This document shows positions 58,283-64,000 of a stretch of 64,000 nucleotides of DNA, one piece after another. The stretch is taken from positions 1 to 64,000 of the forward strand of contig CBFHSX010000001.1 in assembly GCA_965658615.1 (NCBI GenBank), given 5' to 3'. The translations under genes were made by a program, and so were the position numbers. The stretch's first letter is position 1, and each line of letters starts with the position of its first letter. The notes under the pieces were generated by a model. That model did no database searches and had not been told where the DNA came from. It was given only the letters and a program-made list of their open reading frames with translations. The stretch comes from UBA8337 sp965658615. Its GTDB lineage: Bacteria; Pseudomonadota; Alphaproteobacteria; RS24.

Positions 58283-59386
58283 TTATCGGGCGGACACGCG
58301 CCATAATTTGCCGACCGTACCCTCCGACAGGATATAAATATCGCCATCCGGCGCGGTGCGAATATCGCGCAACCTATCGCCAATCTCAGCGAATAAAAAT
58401 TCCTGCCCTTTGGCGTCACCGTCTTCCATATCGACGCGGATGACATGCCTATCAATCAGCGATGTCACAAGAATATCGCCCTGCCAAGCCGGAAAGCTTT
58501 GGCCGCGATAAACGATCATGCCCGACGGGCCAATCGATGGCGTCCAATTGACCACAGGCTGCGCCGTGCCTTCATATTGCGTATAGGGGCTGATGCGCGC
58601 GCCCGAATAATCAATGCCATAAGTGGCAATCGGCCAGCCATAATTGACACCGGGGCGGATGATATTCAACTCATCGCCGCCGCGTGGGCCGTGCTCGGTT
58701 TCATAAATCACCCCGGTCGCCGGATCCTGCGCAATCGATTGCTGGTTGCGATGACCGATGGAATAAATCTCCGGCTGCGCCGTATCATCTGCGACAAACG
58801 GATTGTCAGACGGCACTTTGCCATTATCGGTGACGCGCACAATCGAGCCGAAATGATTGGATTTATTTTGCGCCTGCTCGCGCAAATCAAAACCGTCGCC
58901 GACCGTGATCAGCAGCGTCTTATCAGCCAGAAACGTCATGCGCGCACCATAATGCACCAGCCCGCGCTTTTTCGGTGCCGCCTCAAACACGGTGGAAATA
59001 TCGGCCAGCGCCGTACCGGTAAAGCGGGCGCGGACAACGCGCAGCGCGCTGGCTTGCGCCGTGCCGACCGAAAGCGACAGATAAACCAGTTTATTGTCTT
59101 CATAATCCGGGTGCAGGACGATATCCATCAGTCCGCCTTGCCCGCCATATGTGCTTTCCGGCACATTTTCAACCGCCGCAGCGACCAGCTTACCATTGCG
59201 GATGACGCGCAATTTGCCGGTCAGCTCAGTGACCAGCATGTCGCCGCTCGGCAAAAAGGCCAAACCCCAAGGGCTATCCAGCCCCTCGACCACCGTCTCG
59301 AGCTGGTAGTCAACCGCCTGCACCGGCAGGCTTGCCAGACCCAGAAACACCAAACCACTGATAAATTTCGTAAAGCGCGTGCGCAT
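58283..59386 (-). CDS. PQQ-dependent sugar dehydrogenase-like beta-propeller protein (YliI/Asd type)
   Basis: The 367-residue secreted protein has a signal peptide (cleavage near LPVQA, residue 20) and the six-blade glucose/sorbosone dehydrogenase propeller: VEGLDSPWGLAFLPSGDMLVTE, HYGARMTFLADKTLLITVGDG, GHRNQQSIAQ, EHGPRGGDELNIIRPGVNYGWP and the closing SEGTVGKLWRV. Members oxidise aldoses with PQQ in the periplasm; the electron acceptor is not evident here and no pqq genes are present in the window. Start 59386 is chosen since it is six bases after GGGAG; the ATG at 59392 touches it. Confidence 0.9.
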   Translation of the reverse strand: MRTRFTKFISGLVFLGLASLPVQAVDYQLETVVEGLDSPWGLAFLPSGDMLVTELTGKLRVIRNGKLVAAAVENVPESTYGGQGGLMDIVLHPDYEDNKLVYLSLSVGTAQASALRVVRARFTGTALADISTVFEAAPKKRGLVHYGARMTFLADKTLLITVGDGFDLREQAQNKSNHFGSIVRVTDNGKVPSDNPFVADDTAQPEIYSIGHRNQQSIAQDPATGVIYETEHGPRGGDELNIIRPGVNYGWPIATYGIDYSGARISPYTQYEGTAQPVVNWTPSIGPSGMIVYRGQSFPAWQGDILVTSLIDRHVIRVDMEDGDAKGQEFLFAEIGDRLRDIRTAPDGDIYILSEGTVGKLWRVSAR

Positions 59387-59499
59387 ATTCATCTCCCTCG
59401 CTTTTAAAAGCAATATATGACCTTTCGCGATAGTTGCAATAAGCACACAGGCTTGTTTATAAAGAAGGTTCACAGTGCGTTGCGCATGGGGGAGACATT

Positions 59500-59952
59500 A
59501 TGGCGAAATTTTTGCCGACAAAAGCCAGCACGCTCGCTTTTCTGGCCGGACTTCTGGTTATCAATATTATCGGGGTCATTGTTTCCACCCAGTTCAATCT
59601 CGGCCATTTGCTGGCCATTGGCGTGGAAGTCAGTTTCCCGACCCGGGTTTCGACGACGCTGTTTGATCTGGTCTCCATGCAACCGCTTTTCGGGGTGATT
59701 TTCGGCCTCGGCTTTTTGATCGCCATGCTGGTCGGACACTTTATCGCCCAATGGGTCAAAATCCTGCCCGATTTGGTGTTCTCGCTGGCCGGTTTCGCCG
59801 CCATCGCCGTGACGCTGATGGCACTGACCGCGGCTTTTCAAATCACTGCCATTGGGGCAGCGCGCCAATGGGACGGGTTTTTGACCCTGGCCCTGGTCGG
59901 TGCGCTATCGGGCTATGTGTTCTCATTAGTGCGGCGGCGTCTGGCATCATAG
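59500..59952 (+). CDS. Four-helix membrane protein of unknown function
   Basis: The 150-residue protein is nearly all membrane: hydrophobic segments at about 12-32, 60-82, 90-110 and 118-142, with Lys/Arg at both ends. I do not recognise the family. GGGGGAGAC before ATG 59500 is a strong ribosome site. It is divergent from the sugar dehydrogenase and convergent with malate synthase, sharing a terminator. Confidence 0.7.
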   Translation: MAKFLPTKASTLAFLAGLLVINIIGVIVSTQFNLGHLLAIGVEVSFPTRVSTTLFDLVSMQPLFGVIFGLGFLIAMLVGHFIAQWVKILPDLVFSLAGFAAIAVTLMALTAAFQITAIGAARQWDGFLTLALVGALSGYVFSLVRRRLAS

Positions 59953-59955
59953 CAA

Positions 59956-59990
59956 AAACCCCGCCAGTTTCCTGACGGGGTTTGCTTTTT
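59956..59990. terminator. Bidirectional terminator between a membrane gene and glcB
   Basis: ACCCCG with CGGGGT flank an inner CAG/CTG around a TTTC loop, one mismatch in the stem, followed by T residues to the right and preceded by A residues to the left. It can end the membrane-protein gene and glcB, which read toward each other. Confidence 0.85.
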
Positions 59991-60004
59991 CCAACATAAG
60001 AGGC

Positions 60005-62176
60005 TCAGTGAGCCGCCTTATATTCCAAACGACGTTGGTGCAAAAGCGGCTCCGTATAACCGCTCGGTTGCGCCCGGCCTTTGAAAATCAGATCGCAAGC
60101 AGCCGCGAAAGCAATCGAGCCGTCAAAATTACCGGCCATGTTTTCATAAGCCGCATCACCGGCATTTTGGGCATCGACCACAGCCGCCATGCGCTGCATG
60201 GTCTCCATAACTTGCGCCTCGGTGCAAATGCCATGATGCAGCCAATTGGCGATATGCTGGCTGGAAATACGCAGCGTGGCGCGGTCTTCCATCAGCCCGA
60301 CATTATGAATATCGGGCACTTTCGAACAGCCGACGCCCTGGTCAATCCAGCGCACCACATAGCCCAAAATGCCTTGCGCATTATTGTCGAGCTCTTCTTG
60401 CACATCCTCCGGCGACCATTGCGGGTGGCTTTCAACCGGCATGGTGAGAATTTTATCGAGCGCGGCGCGGGGGCGGCTTTTCAACTCATTTTGCACCGCC
60501 TCAACATCGACCTGATGGTAATGAATGGCGTGCAGGGTCGCAGCTGTCGGTGACGGCGCCCAAGCGCAATCGGCGCCGGCTTTTGGCTGGCCGATCTTTT
60601 GGTCCAGCATGGCGGCCATCAAATCCGGCATGGCCCACATGCCCTTGCCGATTTGCGCCCGGCCCTGCAGCCCGCAGGCCAGACCGATATCGACATTCCA
60701 ATCCTCATAAGTGGTCAGCCAATCCGTGGCTTTCATATCGGCTTTGCGGATCATCGGCCCCATTTCCATCGAGGTATGAATCTCGTCGCCGGTGCGGTCA
60801 AGGAAACCGGTATTGATGAAAATCACCCGCGATTTGGCGGCGCGAATACATTCTTTCAGATTGACCGTGGTGCGGCGTTCCTCATCCATAATGCCCATTT
60901 TCAGCGTCTTGGCGGGCAGACCCAAAGCCTCTTCCACCGCACCGAACAGCGTATCGGCAAAGGCCACTTCTTCAGGCCCGTGCATTTTCGGCTTCACAAT
61001 ATAGACCGAGCCTTTGGCCGAGTTTTTCTGCGTCGCATCCGCCTTATTGAGGTCGTGCTTGGCCAAAAGACCGGTCATGACCGCATCCATAATGCCTTCG
61101 GGTATTTCATCGCCGCGATCATCAAGCACGGCGGGATTGGTCATTAAATGGCCGACATTGCGAATAAGAATAAGCGACAGGCCGGGCAGGGTCAGCGCGC
61201 CGCCCTCAGGCGTCGTATAATCGCGATTGGCGGCCAGGGCGCGGGTTATGGTCTTGCCGCCCTTTTCCATCTCAACTTTCAGGTCGCGGCGCAGCAGACC
61301 CAAAAGATTGCGATAGGTCTCGACCTTGTCTTCCGCATCCACCGCGGCGACCGAGTCCTCGCAATCCATAATCGTCGTCACCGCGCTTTCAAGAAATACA
61401 TCGGCGACATGGGCGATATCATCCTTGCCGATATTGTGGCTCGCATCGATCCAGATCTCGGCGTGCAGATCATTATTTTTCAGCACAATGGCTTCCGGCG
61501 CCGTGGCGTCGCCGCGATAGCCGACAAATTTATCCGGGTCGACCAGACCGACCGCGCCGCCGCCATGATCGGCCAGCAATGCGCCATTGACGATTTCATA
61601 TTTCGTGACATCGCCATGTGCCACACCGTCCAGCGGTGCCATCTCATCAAGCAGCGCTTTGGCGCGGCGGATGACCTCGGCACCGCGCACCGGATTATAG
61701 GCACCGGCCGGCGATAAATCGCCCGATTCGTCGATTGCATCCGTGCCGTAAAACGCGTCATACAGGCTGCCCCAGCGCGCATTGGCGGCGTTGATGGCAA
61801 AGCGCGCATTCTTCACCGGCACCACGAGTTGCGGGCCGGCAATCTTGGCAATCTCATCATCGACATTTTGCGTATCGATTTGAAAATCCGGGCCCTCAGG
61901 TACCAAATAGCCGATCTCTTCCAAAAAGGCGCGATAGGCATCCGCATCATGCGGTTGGCCTTGGCGGGCTTTATGCCAATCATCAATCGCCGCTTGCAAG
62001 CTTTCGCGCTTGGCCAGCAGCGCCTTGTTTGTATCCCGATGCGCGTTCAGCACTTGGGCACATGCCGCCCAAAACGCTTCGGCCGACATATCCGTGTCAC
62101 GGACCGCTTCATTGGCGACAAAATCAGCCAATTCTTTGTCAATTTGCAAACCCGATATGGTGATGCGTTCACTCAT
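60005..62176 (-). CDS. glcB: Malate synthase G
   Basis: The 723-residue enzyme condenses glyoxylate with acetyl-CoA to malate, for growth on acetate, fatty acids or glycolate. It is the long G form, not the shorter A form. Visible parts: DGVAHGDVTKYEIVNGALLADHGGG near 197-221, TTIMDCEDSVAAVDAEDK near 263-280 with the metal Asp/Glu, RNVGHLMTNPAVLD near 335-348, MGIMDEERRTTVNLKECI near 422-439 and FLDRTGDEIHTSMEMGPM near 450-467. AGGAGGATACA is a strong ribosome site. No isocitrate lyase is in the window. Confidence 0.96.
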   Translation of the reverse strand: MSERITISGLQIDKELADFVANEAVRDTDMSAEAFWAACAQVLNAHRDTNKALLAKRESLQAAIDDWHKARQGQPHDADAYRAFLEEIGYLVPEGPDFQIDTQNVDDEIAKIAGPQLVVPVKNARFAINAANARWGSLYDAFYGTDAIDESGDLSPAGAYNPVRGAEVIRRAKALLDEMAPLDGVAHGDVTKYEIVNGALLADHGGGAVGLVDPDKFVGYRGDATAPEAIVLKNNDLHAEIWIDASHNIGKDDIAHVADVFLESAVTTIMDCEDSVAAVDAEDKVETYRNLLGLLRRDLKVEMEKGGKTITRALAANRDYTTPEGGALTLPGLSLILIRNVGHLMTNPAVLDDRGDEIPEGIMDAVMTGLLAKHDLNKADATQKNSAKGSVYIVKPKMHGPEEVAFADTLFGAVEEALGLPAKTLKMGIMDEERRTTVNLKECIRAAKSRVIFINTGFLDRTGDEIHTSMEMGPMIRKADMKATDWLTTYEDWNVDIGLACGLQGRAQIGKGMWAMPDLMAAMLDQKIGQPKAGADCAWAPSPTAATLHAIHYHQVDVEAVQNELKSRPRAALDKILTMPVESHPQWSPEDVQEELDNNAQGILGYVVRWIDQGVGCSKVPDIHNVGLMEDRATLRISSQHIANWLHHGICTEAQVMETMQRMAAVVDAQNAGDAAYENMAGNFDGSIAFAAACDLIFKGRAQPSGYTEPLLHQRRLEYKAAH

Positions 62177-62292
62177 TGTATCCTCCTGTTAAACGGTCAC
62201 TGAGAATCTTCTAGAAAACTTACCCGCAAACTAGTAGTTTCTGCACCGAGCCACAATGCCTAAGGGCGTTGGGCCATGAATTAGGAGGTGTC

Positions 62293-63117
62293 ATGTCCGG
62301 GTCAAAGACAAATAGTCGCGCTTTGAAGTTTTATTCCGATGTTTTGGGTCTCGAGCACCTGCATTACGGCATTTGGGAAGCCGATGAAGAATTGACTCTG
62401 GCCAATTTGAAAATCGCCCAAGAGCGATATCAGCAAGCCATTATCGATCTGTTGCCGCCGACCAGTGTCGCGCAGCCCGTGCGGGTCTTGGATGTCGGCT
62501 GCGGCACGGGCGAATTATCGATGCGGCTGAAGGCCAAAGGCTATGAGGTCGAAGGCCTATCGCCGGATGTGAACCATATTGACAGCTATGCGGAAAAAAC
62601 CGGCCAGCCTTTCCATCATTGCGTGTTTGAGGATTTCAAGCCGACCAAGACCTATGACGTCGTCATTATGTCGGAGAGCTGCCAATATATCGCGCTGGAC
62701 GCGCTGTTTCCGGTGCTCGACCAATGCCTGACCGAGGACGGGCAATGGATCGTGGTCGATTATTTCGTGCTCGACGGCGTCTCCGGCACAATGGCCAAAA
62801 GCGGCCACACTTACACGCACTTCCAGCGCGCCGTGACCTTTTCCAAACTGACCATGGATTATGACCGCGATATTACCGAGGCAACATTGAAAACGCTGGA
62901 TTTTGCCGCCAGTCTGGTCAATCGCGGCCAAACCGCATTGGTTCTATTGAAACAACGCATTGACCAGCGCAGTTTTCTTTTGTCGAAACTGGTCGGGCTT
63001 ATTCTATGGCTGGCACGCAAAGAAATTGCCAAGCTGGAAGAAAACCGCATTCTGATTGATAGTACGCAATTCCGCGCTGCCAAAACCTATCGGCTGATGC
63101 GTTTCAAACGCTCTTAA
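62293..63117 (+). CDS. Class I SAM-dependent methyltransferase
   Basis: The 274-residue protein has the SAM motif RVLDVGCGTGELSMRLKAKGYEV near 60-82, and an N-terminal FYSDVLGLEHLHYGIWE that resembles cyclopropane-fatty-acid-synthase-like and sarcosine methyltransferase proteins. IVVDYFVLDG near 150-160 is the acidic strand after it. The substrate is unknown. GGAGGTG is seven bases before ATG 62293. It overlaps by four bases the small membrane-protein gene that runs opposite. Confidence 0.85.
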   Translation: MSGSKTNSRALKFYSDVLGLEHLHYGIWEADEELTLANLKIAQERYQQAIIDLLPPTSVAQPVRVLDVGCGTGELSMRLKAKGYEVEGLSPDVNHIDSYAEKTGQPFHHCVFEDFKPTKTYDVVIMSESCQYIALDALFPVLDQCLTEDGQWIVVDYFVLDGVSGTMAKSGHTYTHFQRAVTFSKLTMDYDRDITEATLKTLDFAASLVNRGQTALVLLKQRIDQRSFLLSKLVGLILWLARKEIAKLEENRILIDSTQFRAAKTYRLMRFKRS

Positions 63118-63413
63118 TCAAGCGCCGCCAGCTTTTTATCATATTCGCTATCGAGGCGGCGGATTTGCCAAAGGGCAAGGCCGACCCAAATGCCATAAGC
63201 CCCGCCAACCCCGAGCATGAGCCAAATATTGGTCGCCATGCTCATGGTCGAGGTGAGGTAAGACTGGATGGCGAGAAACACGATCATCGACCATGTGGCG
63301 GCGAAAATGCGCTGCTTAATAAGCCCACGCTTGACCACATGACTGAGCCGCGTCACCACATCAAGTGTCTGGGTGACTTTGCATTCTTCATCTTCGGTTT
63401 CCGGCGCTTCCAT
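63114..63413 (-). CDS. Two-helix membrane protein of unknown function
   Basis: The 99-residue protein has an acidic N-terminus (MEAPETEDEECK), a basic stretch (HVVKRGLIKQR), two membrane segments (about 38-58 and 64-84) and a charged end (RRLDSEYDKKLAALD). This resembles a YiaA/YiaB-like small inner-membrane fold but cannot be assigned. It lies downstream of the flavoprotein gene on the same strand. Confidence 0.7.
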   Translation of the reverse strand: MEAPETEDEECKVTQTLDVVTRLSHVVKRGLIKQRIFAATWSMIVFLAIQSYLTSTMSMATNIWLMLGVGGAYGIWVGLALWQIRRLDSEYDKKLAALD

Positions 63414-63462
63414 AGCGCCCTCCTTTATTCTTATTGGGCCTGCGCGTTCGGTTCAGACGGGC

Positions 63463-64000
63463 TTACGCCTCCTCGCGCATGCTATCGCCGACGCGGTAGC
63501 GATAAACCCGCCCCTTATCCATGGAGCGCGCGCAAGGCGCACCGGTGGCATGGGCAATATAACCGACCTGTTTTTTCGTATTGGTCAAATAATTGGCGAC
63601 ACGCACCGATTTCACCGTCGGGTCGAGCCCACGCATCAGCTTTTTGTCATGCGTGGTGATGCCGGTCGGGCAGCTATTTTTATCGCATTGCAGCGCCTGA
63701 ATGCAGCCCAGCGCAAACATCGGGCCCCGCGCCGAGTTTACTGCCACCGCCCCCTCGGCCAGCGCCCAGGCAATCAGCGCCGGTGTCACGAGCTTGCCCG
63801 AAGCGCAAACCAGAACCTCATCACGCAGGCCGTATTGATCGAGCTTTTTCATCAAAGCCGGCAGGCTTTCATCCAATGTCATGCCGACATGATCCATCAG
63901 CGCTGCCGGGGCCGCGCCGGTGCCGCCATCAGCACCGTCCAGTGTGATAAAGCTCGGCTTTTCATCGGCGGCGATAAAGGCTTCAAACATATCGTCGAGA
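63463..64000 (-). CDS. FMN-binding glutamate synthase-family protein (C-terminal part)
   Basis: The gene continues beyond base 64000; about 178 C-terminal residues are visible. They match the large-subunit glutamate synthase-like central domain: ITLDGADGGTGAAPAALMDHVGM, GAVAVNSARGPMFALGCIQALQCDKNSCPTGITTHDKKLMRGL with the 3Fe-4S Cys region, and a short tail. Stand-alone versions of this domain (not full GltB) are common in alphaproteobacteria, with roles in glutamate or methylated-amine metabolism. The short C-terminal end lacks the GXGXG alpha-subunit domain of GltB, which supports the stand-alone form. Confidence 0.9.
   Translation of the reverse strand, partial: LDDMFEAFIAADEKPSFITLDGADGGTGAAPAALMDHVGMTLDESLPALMKKLDQYGLRDEVLVCASGKLVTPALIAWALAEGAVAVNSARGPMFALGCIQALQCDKNSCPTGITTHDKKLMRGLDPTVKSVRVANYLTNTKKQVGYIAHATGAPCARSMDKGRVYRYRVGDSMREEA

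Overview
The window is a gene-dense chromosomal segment of an aerobic alphaproteobacterium. I see no plasmid, prophage, IS element, CRISPR array or integrase. The lineage call rests on several typical alphaproteobacterial arrangements: xerD next to accA and aroK-aroB; bolA, a J-domain gene, cobS-cobT and rpmB in a row; a SUV3-like helicase, an S4 protein, a seven-iron ferredoxin and carD in a row; metX-metW divergent from a chorismate mutase-hisC-tyrC operon; argH-lptM-lysA; and ftsE-ftsX. DNA is moderately GC-rich, with a mix of GCC/GGC/CGC and AAT/GAT/GAA/AAA codons. The order cannot be fixed from sequence alone.

Layout. 0-12 kb: accA and xerD with a secreted protein of unknown function (leftward), then aroK, aroB and a CNNM/CorC protein (rightward), a BolA protein, a J-domain protein, the aerobic cobaltochelatase subunits cobS and cobT, and rpmB. 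12-20 kb: an acyl-CoA dehydrogenase/thioesterase pair, then the helicase-S4-TerB-ferredoxin-CarD-RpoH run. 20-33 kb: an M48 lipoprotein protease, tRNA-Arg(CCU), a small outer-membrane barrel, a flavin-binding protein, cytochrome c, thiolase, hydrolase, glpD, acyl-CoA synthetase, metallo-hydrolase, tusA, an ArsC-like protein, Coq4, a small monooxygenase-fold protein and tRNA-Leu(CAA). 32-45 kb: a ClC protein, YqaA-DsbB-Coq7, an HNH endonuclease, AlkA, GluQRS, a HIG1 protein, PduO-type adenosyltransferase, EtfBA with 3-hydroxyacyl-CoA dehydrogenase, a TlpA-like protein and argH-lptM-lysA. 45-64 kb: ftsEX with two envelope genes, aromatic/histidine/methionine biosynthesis, gloB with a complete pabB-pabA-pabC set, rpmF, a PQQ-type sugar dehydrogenase, malate synthase G, a methyltransferase and part of a glutamate-synthase-like flavoprotein.

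Themes. Beta-oxidation enzymes, both electron-transfer flavoprotein subunits, Coq4/Coq7, glpD and malate synthase G indicate fatty-acid and C2 oxidation feeding ubiquinone. Chorismate is made (aroK, aroB) and consumed (chorismate mutase, tyrC, pabABC) by genes in the window. CobST and the PduO enzyme indicate cobalamin synthesis and use.

I found no clearly undescribed multi-gene system. The most unusual items are: an unrecognised secreted 768-residue protein paired with a 45-residue membrane peptide; a CarD with a histone-H1-like tail whose promoter sits inside the upstream terminator; a helicase with two separate six-copy pentapeptide repeat blocks; a ClC protein with Tyr in place of the gating Glu; and a GluQRS that has lost most zinc ligands.
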